This document shows, piece by piece, positions 45,276 through 58,215 of a stretch of 64,000 nucleotides of DNA. The stretch is from Sambucus nigra (Eukaryota; Streptophyta; Magnoliopsida; Dipsacales; Adoxaceae). Where the stretch lies: the NCBI GenBank assembly GCA_949130495.1, contig OX422221.1:24935917-24999916 (forward strand). The letters run 5' to 3'. The stretch's first letter is position 1. Each line of letters begins with the position of its first letter. The notes below the pieces were generated by a model. That model was not told where the DNA came from and ran no database searches. It saw nothing but the letters and a program-made list of their open reading frames with translations. The translations under genes were made by a program, and so were the position numbers.

Positions 45276-46722
45276 TGATTAGGCATAAATTCTTCACATT
45301 TATCCCCTTAATTTCGGTATTTTTATGATCCCGTGCGGTGTAAATAGCTTGGATTTGTCTCATATCTATGCTACTAACCCTTTTTGGTAAATATTACGTA
45401 TTTTGTGTATCTCTTATGTGTTTTACAGGTTTTTCATGCAAGAAAGATGGAAAAGAGAACTCAAAATAGTGAAAGAAATCAAGAATCGGGGAGTTGAGGG
45501 GCATTTTCGTAATTTTGTAGCCTTAGTCCGGAGGTGGGGCCAACTGAAAAGTTTAAGATCTTTCAATTACAAGAACACTGGAAAAAACGGCACCTCAATC
45601 CGAGTTACGGTGAAGAAGTTATGCCCATTTGAAGTTGAGAAGAAATCCAAGAAAAAAGCTGTCAGACCCTAACCGAACCGACGCTGAGAAAAAAGAACCA
45701 GTCTGCCCACTTGTCACGCACCAGATCCGTTACGGAATTAGTCACGCTCCAGATCCGTTACAAAATTAGTCACGCTTTCTAAGTGTGACAAATTGTCAGA
45801 TACGGGATTTTTATTTTGTGCTTATCTTTTAGCCAAAAGAGTTTTATGTGTTGGGGACTCTTCTAAACGACCTCTAGCCTATATATTTAGTCATTAGGAC
45901 TCTTTTTATTCAGATTTCATTCATGTAAAAGCTCGATAACAAGTAGGAACATCTAGGAGAAAGATTCACATATTTTGCACCATCAATTCAAGAGCTTTTC
46001 CGGTTTTTCTTCAATCTTTGATTTCTTCTTGCATGTTCTTGTTCTTCAATCGTGGTAACTTTAATTTCTAGTACTTTTATTATTATTTACCATGTTAGGC
46101 TAGGTTTTTAAAGGTTGGGATACATGAACCCAACCTGATGTGTTAATTGCATGTGTATAATATTAGTCCTCTGAATTTAATGATTGATTATGTCCGTATT
46201 GCGTAGTTACACAACAATTGTAGATCTTTATATCTCGTTTACCTCTGGGTACTCGTGATGATTTAGAGTGCAATTCGAATGCTACTATCGCGATACTGAT
46301 TTACTCATCCTCAGATTAAGTATGACGCGGGCTTGAACCTCGTATACGTAATGCTTGGGAGTACTAAATTCCGGGTCAAATTAATCAGTTAAATTTATGA
46401 TTAGTTTTATACCGTCAATACACTAGGGTTGGGGGATTGTGTCTCTACCTTAATTTTTCCAATTAGTTTTAGTTAACTTTTTTATTTTTCCCTTTCTCAC
46501 TCAATCATCTTATTTTTATTTCTTTTTAGTGTCAAGTTAGGGTTAACAGTCTTACCTTTGTCGTCACGTTCACTCGTCCTAGTTCCCTGAGGATTCGATA
46601 CCCAGACTCGCCACTATACTCCGCAAGAGTGTAGTTAAAGTTTAGGTTTTTTTGTATTGTGGTTGGAAGCCGACAACAACGACTAGCGTATTTACACGAA
46701 CGCTCGGTTTCCGACTCGATCA
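45276..46722 (+). repeat. Element D 3' LTR
   Basis: Collinear with the 5' LTR throughout; 1447 bp. Ends CTCGATCA followed by the TSD CTTAG. Confidence 0.95.
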
Positions 46723-46727
46723 CTTAG

Positions 46728-48175
46728 CATCCCTATTAATCTATCTTGTACAAATTCCTTACTTTAAACATCTAAACCAAACGGAGGTGGGAATTCAAAT
46801 TGGAAAAAGGGTTTGTAGAAGAAATGTTGTTCGAACTACCCTGGGTTCTTTCTCTTTCGTCCATATTTACCATCATTGATGAATTGAAGGAATGGAACCC
46901 AAAACATTTTCACCATTTTTATAAAACTCAAGATTTCAACAAACCCCTAAATTCCCAATTGAAATTCCCACGAATCATCATAAAATTTCTATCACATAAG
47001 TTTAATCACTAAAATGCAAGGTTCACAAATTCACGAATTAAACCTAAGATCTCTTTGGATTTATCCTCTACTAATCCATGGATAATTTCTACAAATTTAA
47101 ACCCTAAATTAAAATCCCCAAAATTCAAATTCATCCAAAACAGGAACAATTCATCACAAATTAACAATCAGGTCTGAATTAGTGGAGGGAAGAAATTTGA
47201 CAGACTAAATGTCGTCGTTCCAGCGACCAGCCATGTCGTTCGAACGACACTCGCTATCGTCTGAATGAGACACCATGTCGTTCGAACGACCCTGGTGTCC
47301 TCTCCCTTCTTTCGTTCCCAGAAAACCTAGTCCGCCATTGAAGCTTTAAAACCTTGGATTCTGTACAGATTTTACCCCCAAAACCTCCCAAGATCCATCA
47401 TAAATCCACCCATTTGATTATCTCAATCTAACTATATCATCTACACATATTGGGGCATCAAATCCACATAAGCTTATCATCTTTATAGATTTTATATCAC
47501 AAACATGAAATCCCCAAATTCAGATGTAGAATAAATCCTAACATATTAATCAATTCATAAATTCTTTAATATGAATAGGAAAAATGCAATTAATCAAATG
47601 CAAGTTAAACCACTTGCCTTAGGGTTTGTAGAATCAGATCCTTTGATGAAGATGATGGGATGATTCAATGGTTTCCTCCCTTGTTCTTTGATTAATCTCC
47701 TAAAACCTCATCTAGTTGTTCTCTTCTTTGGCTGTCCTCAATTTATTCTTCTAAAAATGAATTAAGGTTCCCTCACCCTTTCACAATTAGGTTTATAAAC
47801 CTCAATTCCGTTTTGGGGCTCATGGGCCTTATAAAAACGGCTTAAACGCTTATTTGGGAGCTCAAATTTGTCTAGAGAAGTTTTGAAACCCTTATTATAC
47901 CAATGGCCACTCATTTTCAACTATTTTGATCCATTCGGATTCAGCCGTGCACTCCGAATTTCCATTTTAATTAATGCATAACATTCTCCAAATTTTGACC
48001 TCAAAATGTGACACAGAGTAGTCCAAATGATTTAACCTCAATTCGCTAAATTAATAAATTCCTCAAATTAAAAAAGAATTCCCAAATCACAAATTTAAAT
48101 CTTCCTAATAAAATAAATTATTTTTCTCCCAATTTTTTTTTATTTAAAGTTCCTTGAATTTACAAGGTGTTATAG
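46728..48175 (-). mobile_element. Remnant of an older Tekay-like LTR (host of element D)
   Basis: The layout mirrors the element A LTR on the minus strand. GTCGTTCGAACGAC palindromes lie at 47214-47290, then an AT-rich stretch, the reverse of the donor-like site (gcaagttaaaccacttgcct, ~47605; minus reads AGGCAAGTGG), a gggcctt block and a terminal acaaggtgttata near 48165. Sequence identity to A and B is low, so it is a third, older subfamily. The flank left of element D (40614-40807) should be the other part. No internal genes remain. Confidence 0.45.
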
Positions 48176-48900
48176 AATCTTTTCTTCATCCTTCATATGA
48201 GTGTATTAAATATATCCAATTATCCATTTATCTTCTTCAAAATTTTGTAACCAATCCTGCATCGAAAAATTCTCACCTTCATGGTTTGAGGCAACCGTCT
48301 CTATTTCTTTCGAGATAAAACTTAGAGATCTTGAAACTCCAACATACCTCCAAACTTCTTGATGTATTTTTTTTTGAAAAATTTCGAGTGATTTTTTCTC
48401 GGTTTTTATGAATGATTTAGGAGAATCCATGACTTCATTCTTTACAAAACACATCCACTAAATCACATGCTCTGAAATATAAAGTGATGACACTCCTCAA
48501 TTGGTTGTAATTGTTGAATATTAATATCCCACTTAAAAACATCATTTTGAAATTTCTTTAAGCGCCTTGTCTGTGAGAACTATTGGAATTCTTTTTAGTG
48601 GACATCAGAACAGTATAATTTTCTTGTGGATTGTATTAAAATAGGAATATAAACGATAATTTTGATCATTATTTTTTGTTCTTCACTTTTGTTGAAAATT
48701 TTCTTTTCTTGCCTAATGACTTAGGGATGAACCTAATTATATGCTTTAAATTCATGAACATGGAAGACGAAAGATACCTCCACATAATTTCATATTAGCA
48801 AGACATTAACCATGAACTTTTTAAACTTTTAAAATTGTAAATTAATTTTTATATCTGAAAGTTAGGACCCATTGACGACCCAAAAAAAATACATATTGAC
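48176..48900 (-). other. Non-coding with one unrecognised minus ORF
   Basis: An 82-codon minus ORF (48206-48454) starts MCFVKNEVMDSPKSFIKTEK and contains EKKSLEIFQKKIHQEVWRY and MQDWLQNFEEDKWIIGYI. It has amphipathic composition without a known motif. It could be a fragment of a transposon protein. The remainder is AT-rich without features. Confidence 0.3.
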
Positions 48901-48929
48901 AAGTCTCGCCAAGTTTGGCCACAAATCTA

Positions 48930-50300
48930 ACTCCCAATTAAGTAAACTAGCCCTATGGCCCGTAAGCTATACAAGTCTAGCCAATTTAGTCCATAAACTA
49001 ATAATTTGGCCAATTCAACCATTTCGTTAATTTTTTTCGTTGAACTGAAATGCAGCAATAGTTTAGGGACTATAGGTGTAAAAAAAAATTTCTTCCTAAT
49101 TTGAAGAATCACTCTCTTCTTTAATAAGAGCTAAACCTCGAAAAAATTATCCCAAATAATACATAAAAAACAGAGTTTTTTTTAATTTGTGTTTAAAGAA
49201 AAAAATGGGATAAAAGTACTATTTTTTCAAGTTTTATAATACCAATTTTATTGTAATTTGTTTGAAGACTATGGGTGTAAAAAAATTAATTTTGAATTTT
49301 TTTTACTGTTGAAAAGAGTTTTAAAACATTAATTTTTTTAAAGTTGAAGAATTACTCTGTTTTAAATAAGATTTAATAGCTCCAAACTATATACAAATAA
49401 CAACAAAAAAAAGAACGAATTTTTAAAATAAAAATCGAGTTTAAAAAAATAATTATAACGCCCATTTTATTGTAATTAAGTTTAGGGACTATAGGGGTAA
49501 GCAAAATTAAATCTGTTTTTTCTTTAATTTTAAAATTGTTTAAAACTGTATTTTCTTTCAAAGTTGAAGAATTACTCTCTTCTTTAATAAGAGTTAAAAG
49601 CTTCTAGATGTAGCTCAATTAATTTTTTTAAAATGAATTTAAAAAAATCTTGGTTTTTCATTTAAAAAAACTATAAACATTTCCCTAACATTTTTTTATT
49701 ATTTTCTTTACATTTTTCAATTGAAGGGGAGAGAAATGATAAAAAAAAAAATTAGAATGATGGAGGGAAATGTTAAAAAAATTATAGGAAAAGGTAAAAA
49801 AAAAACAGATGTTTTAATAGAAAATCTGTAAATAGAAGAAATTTTTATTTGGGGATTGTTGCAACACCCATTTTTAACGATTTTTCATCAAATTTCATTT
49901 CTTTACATAAAATTTTCTATTAAAACAAAGAAAAATGGAAAAAAAATTTATTCGCGAAAATTTTAAATTTGAAAATTAAATGGGTGTTATAAAATTTGAA
50001 AAAAAAAATTGTATCCCATTATTTTTAAAACTCAGAATTTTTTGAAAATAAAAACTCAGTTTTTTTTTTGGCATACATTTAGAAGGTTTCAACTATTATT
50101 AAAAAACAGGCTAATTCTTCAACTTTTCCCCCCCAAAAAAAGTCAAAACTATCTTAAAATTAATTAAAAAAAGAGATTTTAATTTTTTATCCCGATAGTT
50201 CAATAACTATTGGTACAAATTAAAATATCAGTTAATGGACTAAACTGGCCTAACTTTTATAGTTTATGACGATGGAGTTTGTTTACTGCGCCCAATTTGT
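48930..50300. repeat. Degenerate ~210-bp repeats, three direct and one inverted
   Basis: Direct copies carry agggactataggtgta (49064), agactatgggtgtaaaaa (~49265) and agggactataggggtaa (49482), each followed ~100 bp later by ttgaagaatt(a)ctct and ttaataagag(t)taaa. An inverted relative lies at ~50060-50220 (aattcttcaacttttcccc, tatcccgatagttcaataac). Outer flanks ggccaatttagtccataaac (~48990) and the reverse of agttaatggactaaactggcc (50231-50251) also pair. It may be a decayed foldback element. It forms the upstream region of the OMT gene before element B inserted. Confidence 0.55.
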
Positions 50301-50322
50301 CATTTATTTGTTGAAAAATGTG

Positions 50323-50330
50323 TATAAATA
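50323..50330 (+). promoter_or_regulatory. Presumed original TATA box of the OMT gene
   Basis: TATAAATA within tgtataaatatatctcc. In the sequence without element B and one TSD copy it lies 66 bp before the OMT ATG (61255), so transcription would start ~30 bp downstream, right at the element B insertion point (50355/61217). The position fits a plant core promoter with a short 5' UTR of ~35 nt. Function is inferred from spacing only. Confidence 0.55.
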
Positions 50331-50355
50331 TATCTCCAAAGAATAATAAACATAC

Positions 50356-53300
50356 TGTAATACCCCGTACTTTTGGCTATATTTATTTTGGGATTAATTA
50401 ATTAAATGCGTATTAATTGGAAATTAATCCGGGTTATAAATACTAATATGATGCGATTGGTATTTGATTATGTACATATATGATTATATATGTATTTGGT
50501 ATTATAAAATTTGTCGTGAGATTTATATACGGCAATTTGGAAATTTTGTTGAGACGCGTGGGACCGCCGCGTCACGGTATAATATTTTGATATTAAAAGT
50601 GAGTTTAAAATCTATAATCCGTATGGTCGTTTTGAGTGCGCCAACGCGTCCGGAAGGGTCGAGATAGTCAAAATACACTAGCCGGGGGTATAGTTTGGGT
50701 CCCGGGGTATTTTTAGGCCATACCGGTAACTTAAAGGGTATTTTAGTAATTTGGTATTTTTGGGTAATTAAAAGTGACGAAAATTGAGAGTTGTAATCTG
50801 ATAAGGATTGACCCCAACCAACCCTTATTAACCCAACTAGCTACGGAGGTTTATCAAATTAGGTTTTCATAAGTTTCCCCAAAGCAAACCCTAGCCACCA
50901 TAGCCTTTTGGAGAAGAAAGCTTGGAGAAGGAGAGAGAGAGAGGAATTCTGCAGAAATTCGACACCAAATCCACACCAAATTCAGAAATCAAACCAAGGC
51001 AAGTGACTTTATTTCATTTAAATTCGAAGAATGTCTTTTCCATGTTAGATATTGAAGAATCTTGATTGTTCTTGAAAGATTAAAAGAAAACCCATGAAAT
51101 TTGAAGTTATTATTGAATGTTGGGATAGGTTTGCATGTAGAAACATTGTTGGGAGATTTAATTTCGGATATTTCATATCTATATGATGTATAAACGAATT
51201 AAAATCTGGGAATTTATGATGAGAAAAAGTTAGGGTTTATGTTCTTGAAGAAAATTGGGAATTAATGTAGAAATTGTGATTTAATGATGTTTAGATGATA
51301 TCAAACCCCTTTAATGATGTTAGTATAGCCCCTTAAAATGTTTGAGGATGATTAGAGAACTCAATGTATTGTGGGAACGAATTTTATAAGAGGTTTGAGG
51401 AGTAAAAATGGTGAAAAACGATTTTTGGGAAATTCTGGGCCGAAACTGGCATCTCGTTAGAAGCAGCCCCCAGGTCGTTCGAACGAGCTCGTTCGAACAA
51501 GCTTCTAACGAGTTGACCAGTCGTTATTAACGAGTAGGATTTTCGTTCGATATCTCATTCGAACGAGATATCGTTAGAAGAGTCAGTTCGTTCGAACGAA
51601 CTGGGATCTCGTTCGAACAGCCTCGTTCGAACGAGACTTCTAACGACCTGACAGTCCAAACTCGTTCGAAGCCTCGTTCGAACGAGACTTCTAACGAGTT
51701 GACAGTTTGACCCTTTTTGGACTGTTTTGACTTTTGGAGTCCCGGGAACTGGTTCAAGGGTAGTGTTAGTATTCCTTTGATGATATAGTGATTGATTTGG
51801 GACTTTTGGGTTATTGAGATGAGTAAACCATACACTAGAGTTATATTCAATGAACCGTTTGGGTTGAGACGTGAGTGTCTTCTACGATGTGAGGATAAAT
51901 TATGGCACGTATAATTATGAACCGAAATAAAATAAGTTGTGATAATTATAATTAGTACGAGAGTGCAAAATGTACTACGAATATAATACGGTATTACTAA
52001 GATGTGTGATTACTTAGTATTGATATATGGATTGTATGTATGACATACCTACCATACTTGCTATCACGGGAGGTTTCGTTCTCATAGGACCCTCTAATCC
52101 TTGTGTGCCTACGGGGAGGATATAGACTGGTACCTTGATGAACATAGGTCATAGAAAGACTTATTGTGATATTAATAAGTCCGCTGACCATGGGAGCGTA
52201 GGTATGTGCGTGACCCATGTGATGGTGACTGTGTTCGCCTCCACTATTTGTGATTTGTGTTATCTGAACTATTCCTGAGAGATTCGGAATATGTGATCCT
52301 TATGTACGTGATGTACCGGGATAGATAGCAGAGTATGTGTGCACCATAGCTTAGATTGCGGGGTGCTTGTATCGTATATTTATGATGTGAATAATATGCG
52401 TTATATTAATGGGAATCCTCATGTTAATGTTGTAAAATATTACGGTATTGTTTAGAGTTATATAATGAGTTAGCTGATAGTTATATCAATGGCATATGTA
52501 GTAACTGAGTTTACGTTAAACCTCTATTAAATTACGAGCGTTGTTATGTTAATTGGAACCGAGTTATATGGGTAGAACCTTTGGCAGTTTAGCTAGTTAT
52601 GTTGTCAGTTAGCTAGAAATATGGGTCGTTATAGATGGGTACTTGCGTTAGGAGTGCACAGTTAGTCGAGAGGTGAGAATTTAATGTGAGTGCACGTCAT
52701 AACATGTATTTTGCATTTAATGTTTTAAATGTTTTTAAAGCACTTGCAGGTTTTTAAATATAACACATTCGGGCTCTGACCCGTTTGCTTTTCAAATCTC
52801 TTTTTCTTGTAAAACCATTTTAGGTGCCCAGCCACAAGGACACCAAGCATAGGTACTCATTCAGGTGACGAGCTGTAGCTGTTTGTGGAAGCTACAGGGA
52901 TTTGCTCATAGACGCTTCTATCTTTTGGATTCCAGAGTCACGATCTATCTATCCGTTGTAGGGCATGTTGCCCATTTCTATTTAGAGACATCATTTTTAC
53001 ATTTCAGTTTTCAGACTCTAGCATGTATTGCTCAGTATTCAGTTTTAGTTATTTATTTCAGTTTACTTATCAGTTGTGGGATTCGTATTGAGGAGTTTTT
53101 CCTCCAGGTTTTATTTACATATTGTGATGGTTATCCGTTTTACTTCAGCATGGTGAATGGTGTTATTTAGTTATTCATTACTTCTGTTGCATGTTAATCA
53201 GATTTAATAAAATTTGGCACTTACTTTTTAAATACTAGGTGGTTAGTAAAAAAATAACGTTTTCGACAGTGATGCTATTAACTGAGCCAACTTGGCATTT

Positions 53301-53356
53301 TGAATTAATTTTATAAAGGAGTAGCTACCCGGTGTTTAATTAGTCGGGGTGTCACA
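50356..53356 (+). repeat. Element B 5' LTR
   Basis: 3001 bp. It contains TATAAATA near 50435, a donor-like CAAGGCAAGTGAC (~50995-51007) and eight TTCGAA palindromes within ~205 bp (51478-51682) set in ctcgttcgaacgag repeats. Short ORFs here are repeated in the 3' LTR and are not genes. Confidence 0.97.
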
Positions 53357-53358
53357 GG

Positions 53359-53370
53359 TGGTATCAGAGC
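53359..53370 (+). promoter_or_regulatory. Element B primer-binding site (initiator tRNA-Met)
   Basis: TGGTATCAGAGC, 2 bp after the 5' LTR. Confidence 0.97.
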
Positions 53371-53538
53371 ATCAGGTTCTAGTGTCCTTTAGGATCTGTA
53401 CGGCTATTATGTTTCCGCTACGTTTCTTTGATATAGAGCCCTATATTTTAGGACTGTTGTATTCTTTTGTGTATGCTTCGTTCTTCAGCCATATTAAGTT
53501 TATAAACCGTGAACTTATAAACTTTGTTCTTATTTCAG

Positions 53539-56500
53539 ATGCCTCCACGACGTGCACGACGAGTTCCCAGGAATGCAACGCCCGAACCCCAGCCCGCTCC
53601 AGTTCAGGGCATGTTGAACGCCGCTGAGGTTGCAGCTATAGTAGCTCAAGCGGTAAATGCCGCGATTGCCGTGATTCAGCAGGCACCACCTCAGGCGCCG
53701 GTTGCCGCGCCAGTACAGGTTAATGCATTTCCGTCTGCTTGGGAACGTGTACGAGATGCTTTTCAGAAAGCGCATCCGCCAGAGTTTGCTGGTAGCTCAG
53801 ATGTAGTAGTCTCGAGCCAATGGAGGAAGGACATATAGAGGCATTTGAGGATGCATGAGTGCACTGACGTCCAGAAACAGGTGCTAGCTACTTTCAAGCT
53901 AGTGGGATCTGCACTGCAGTGGTGGGAGTCCATTACCACCGCGGAGGAGAGGGATACCCTCACGATTCAGGAGTTCTGGGTGCGGTTCGACCGCAAGTAT
54001 TTTCCGTCCGCAGTTCATACAGAGATGAGGAGGAAACTGATGAGTTTGAAGCAGGAGGGCAAGACAGTGGCCGAGTATGAGGCCGAGTTCACTAACCTGT
54101 TGAATATCGTACCAGACGAGATTCCAACAGAGAAGAAGAAGATAGAGAAGTTCATTGATGGGTTGAATTGGAGAATCCAGCAGCATCTGCTTGGGAACCT
54201 ATCGTTGGCCACGTACTCTGATGTGGTTAACGCTGCATTACTACACTGCCAGGACCACCGTTTTCATATGGCCGAGGGCAAGCGGTCAGGGGAGTCTAGC
54301 CATCAGGGCAGGACTGGAGGACATGGTGCCAGCGGGGCACAGACCGGTCAGGGGCAGAGACAGACTGAGCAGGGTAACCAGCAGGGGGACAATAAGAGGT
54401 TCCGGTCAGGGAACTACAGGCAGGGACAGGGAGGTTTCCGCCAGGGCTATCAGGGTCCAAACGGCCATCAAGGCCAACAGGGGCAGAATGGGCAGCAATT
54501 TCATCAGGGCCAGCAGGGCCAAGGGAGGAATTGTAACGGCCACCAGGGCCGAGGACAGCAGGGGCAGAGGGGAGGGAACTTCCCAGGGAAGTGCTTTACT
54601 TGTGGCAAGACTGGCCATAAGAAGCAGGATTGTCCTGATAGGGGCAGGACCCCACAGCAGCAGCAGCAGGGTGCTCGCCAGGAGCCACAGAGACCTATGT
54701 TTCCCGCCGCTCTTCCTGCACCGCCACAGATGGCAGATTTGCCACCCATTCCAGCAGTCCCAGCTCAGCAAGGGCAGCTACAGTATGGACGTGTCTACAA
54801 CGTTCACCAGGCTGCAGTTCCACAGGCACCGCCCGCGATCGAGGGTACGTTTCCTATCCATGGCACTATGGGTCGGGTGTTATTTGATACGGGTGCTACA
54901 CACTGTTTTATTGCTACACACTTCGCGAAAGCTTTAGGATTGTTAGCTACGGCAGAGAGCACAGTGATGTGTGTCGACTCACCATTAGGGAGTGGGTCAC
55001 TTATTTTCTTTATATGCCGGGGAGTCGGGGTGGAGGTTGGTGGTTTGGTATTGCCTGCGGACATGTTAGTGTTAGACATGCATGTTCACGATGTGATCAT
55101 CGGTATGGATTGGCTCGTAGCATATAGGGCCATGATTGATTGCTTCAGCGGGAGCATTGTTTTTGCCATTCTGGGGCAGGAGATGTTTATAGTGGCGATG
55201 CCTCGCCCAGAGGGAGGATCGACCGCTCATCTGTATTACATAGAGGAGGATACCTCTAAGGAGGTTGTGATTCCTTTGGATTCGATCCCGGTTGTCAGGG
55301 AGTATTCGAATGTGTTTCAGGAGATACCAGGCTTACCACCCAGTCGAGAGATAGACTTCGTTATTGATTTGCTACCGGGTACGAGACCTATAGCACGCGC
55401 ACCGTACCGTATGGCTCCAGCTGAAATGCGAGAGTTACGGGATCAGATAGAGCAGCTGTTAGGGCAGGGCTTTATTCGCAGGAGTACCTCACCTTGGGGC
55501 GCTCCAGTTTTGTTTGTGAAGAAGAGGGATGGTTCACTGAGATTGTGCGTGGACTACCGAGAGTTGAATAAGGTCACGATACGGAATAAGTATCCGTTGC
55601 CTCGAATCGATGACTTATTCGACCAGTTGAGAGGAGCTTCTTTCTTCTCGAAGATTGACTTGAGGTCGGGATACCACCAGTTGCGTATCAGGGAGGAGGA
55701 TGTCTCGAAGACTGCATTCTTGTCGAGATATGGTTCTTATGAGTTTCGGGTTATGCCTTTCGGCTTGACCAACGCTCCAGCAGTGTTTATGGACTTGATG
55801 AACAGGGTGTTCAGAGATTTCCTCGATCAGTTTGTCATTGTCTTCATTGATGACATTCTGGTCTACTCTCAGACAGAGGAGGAGCACGCCGAGCATTTGA
55901 GGCAGGTTTTGCAGACACTTTGTCAGAACGAGCTGTATGCAAAATATGAGAAGTGCGGGTTTTGGCTGAAGGAGGTCCAGTTCTTGGGTCATATTATTTC
56001 CGATCAGGGAATATCTGTTGATCCGGGGAAGGTATCAGCGGTGAGGGAGTGGGGACAGCCCACGACACCAACGGAGATTCGTAGTTTCTTGGGTCTAGCA
56101 GGATACTACAGGAGATTTATTCGGGGATTCTCGGAGTTAGCAGGTCCTTTGACACATCTTACTCGTAAGGGTGTGCCATACATCTGGAGTGATGCCTGTC
56201 AGTTGACATTCGATGAATTGAAGGACAAATTGACCTCAGCACCTGTGTTAGCATTGCCGAGACCGGGAGTTGAGTATTTGGTTTACACCGACGCGTCTTT
56301 GCAAGGGCTTGGAGGTGTATTGCAGCAGGAGAGACAGGCCATAGCTTATGCTTCCCGTAAGCTTAAGCCTCATGAGAAGAATTACCCCACACATGATTTG
56401 GAGTTGGCGGCAGTGGTATTTGCCTTACGAATTTGGAGGCACTATCTTTTGGGGGAGAAGTTTCAGCTGTTCACGGACCACAAGTCACTACAGTACCTGT

Positions 56501-58173
56501 TCACGCAAAAGGAATTGAATATGCGGCAGCGTAGGTGGCTTGAATTTGTGAAGGACTACCAGTTCGAGATCCAGTACCACCCGGGTAAGGCTAACGTAGT
56601 AGCAGACGCGTTGAGCCGTAGGCCAGCAGATGAGGTGGCAGAGGTGTGGAAAGCTAAGTGGAAGGAATTGGGACACCAAGATACAGTGGCCCGATCTTTC
56701 ATGTCTGTAATGACCGTTACACCGCAGATTGTCACGAAGGTAGTACGGGCACAGGCTAATGATTCGTTCTGTCAGGAACAGATAGTTCGATTACTTGCAG
56801 AGGGAGCCGAGTCCTATACCGTTAGCTCAGACGGGGGATTGTGCTTCAATGGGAGATTGGTAGTTCCGGAAGGGGAAGAATTGCGGCACGATGTGATGGC
56901 AGAGTCGCACGGCTCACGGTTCGCGGTACATCCCGGAGGGGACAAAATGTACCAAGACATGAGACGGCAGTATTGGTGGAGCGGTATGAAGAAAGATATC
57001 GCTGAGTTTGTCTCGAAATGCGCCACTTGTCATCTTGTAAAAGTGGATCATCAGAGACCAGCAGGATTGCTACAGCCGTTGGAGGTTCCGGTGTGGATGT
57101 GGGAGAGCATATCCATGGATTTTGTCACGGGGTTGCCTTCGTCGCAGAGGGGTCACGACTCCGTTTGGGTAATTGTGGACAGATTGTCCAAGGTCGCTCA
57201 CTTTTTACCCGTTAGGACTGATTACACTGCGGGACAGTATGCCCAGCTCTTCATTTCAGAGATTGTGAGACTTCACGGTGTGCCCCTGAATATCGTGTCT
57301 GACAGAGACAAGATATTTGTTTCGAGGTTTTGGGAGAGTTTCCAGGAGGCCATGGGCACGGAATTGCGGTTGAGTACGGCTTATCATCCGCAGACCGATG
57401 GGCAGACAGAGCGCACCAATCAGATGTTGGAAGACATGCTACGCATGTGCATTATTGACTTCGAGGGTGGATGGGAACAGTACCTCCCACTGGTGGAGTT
57501 TGCTTACAACAACTCCTATCAGTTCACGATTGGCATGGCTCCGTTTGAGGAATTGTACGGTAGGCCTTGTCGTTCCCCAGCATGTTGGTTGGAGGTGGGG
57601 GACAACAAACTACTTGGGCCGGAAGTGATTCAGGATACTTCGGCAAGGATTGAGTTGATTCGGAGTCGCATACGGGTAGCTCAAGACAGGCAGAAGAGTT
57701 ATGCTGATGCGAAGAGATTTTTCAGGTAATTCCAAGTGGGGGACCAGGTTTTGCTCAGGGTATCTCCGGTGAAGGGGATTATGCGATTCGGGAAGAAGGG
57801 GAAGTTGGCACCGAGGTATGTGGGGCCGTTTCCAATTATTGAGCGGATCGGACCGGTTGCGTATAGAATTGGACTACCGGAGCATTTGCATCGGATTCAC
57901 GACGTGTTCCATATTTCCTCGCTGAGGAAATACCTTAGGGATGATTTGGCTCATTCTCACATTGCTGTGGAGGACATCGATCTCCAACCGGATAGCTCCT
58001 ACGAGGAGGCGCCAATTGCTATTTTGGACCGAAGCGAGAGGAAACTGCGGTCAAAGATAGTCCCGTTAGTGCGTGTTCAGTGGCGACATCACAATGTCGA
58101 GGAGTCCACATGGGAGCGCGAGGATGAGATGCGCGAGCGTTATCCAGAGCTGTTTTTAGAAGGTACTTTCTAG
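53539..58173 (+). CDS. Element B gag-pol polyprotein (two nonsense codons)
   Basis: The ATG at 53539 opens a single frame of ~1545 codons to the stop at 58171. In-frame TAG (53836) and TAA (57727) interrupt it; otherwise it is open. In order: gag N-terminus; gag core (about residues 100-200, with ALQWWESI and [10 protein letters not shown]); Gln/Gly-rich linker; one zinc knuckle [14 protein letters not shown] (~352); protease DTGA (~450); RT with [20 protein letters not shown] and catalytic FIDD (769-772); RNase H with YTDAS and FTDHKSLQ; integrase with HHCC ([16 protein letters not shown]) and the DDE residues in [17 protein letters not shown] and TDGQTERTN; and a C-terminal chromodomain-like tail ([16 protein letters not shown]). 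It has the usual chromovirus gene order. Because both stops lie in the same frame as the rest, they are point changes and not frameshifts. Confidence 0.95.
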
Positions 58174-58202
58174 TTTCGAATTTCGGGACGAAATTCAGTT
58201 AT

Positions 58203-58215
58203 TAGGGGGGAAGTA
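58203..58215 (+). other. Element B polypurine tract
   Basis: tagggggg-aagta directly before the TG of the 3' LTR; it primes plus-strand synthesis. Confidence 0.9.

Larger units (their letters stand above)
40813..46722 (+). mobile_element. Non-autonomous LTR retrotransposon D (LARD-like)
   Basis: A 5.9-kb element with TSD CTTAG on both sides (40808-40812 and 46723-46727). Its LTRs are 1446 and 1447 bp (40813-42258 and 45276-46722), starting TGATTAGGCAT and ending CTCGATCA. It has a perfect tRNA-Asp PBS and a 3' polypurine tract. The 3.0-kb interior encodes no protease, RT or integrase, only a pair of overlapping ORFs. By eye the LTRs differ at ~15 positions plus one indel (~1%). It must have been mobilised by another element, probably of the Tat/Athila type given the PBS. 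Confidence 0.95.

Noticed and set aside
45403..45672. 90-codon basic ORF in the element D 3' LTR
   Set aside because: The same sequence in the 5' LTR is broken by a one-base difference, so it is not maintained as coding.
51527..51850. 107-codon ORF and its duplicate at 59387-59710
   Set aside because: It lies on the minus strand of the element B LTRs, encodes palindrome repeats and is duplicated only because LTRs are duplicated.
54191..54937. 248-codon ORF within element B
   Set aside because: It is a shadow frame of the Gln/Gly-rich gag linker in the true gag-pol frame.
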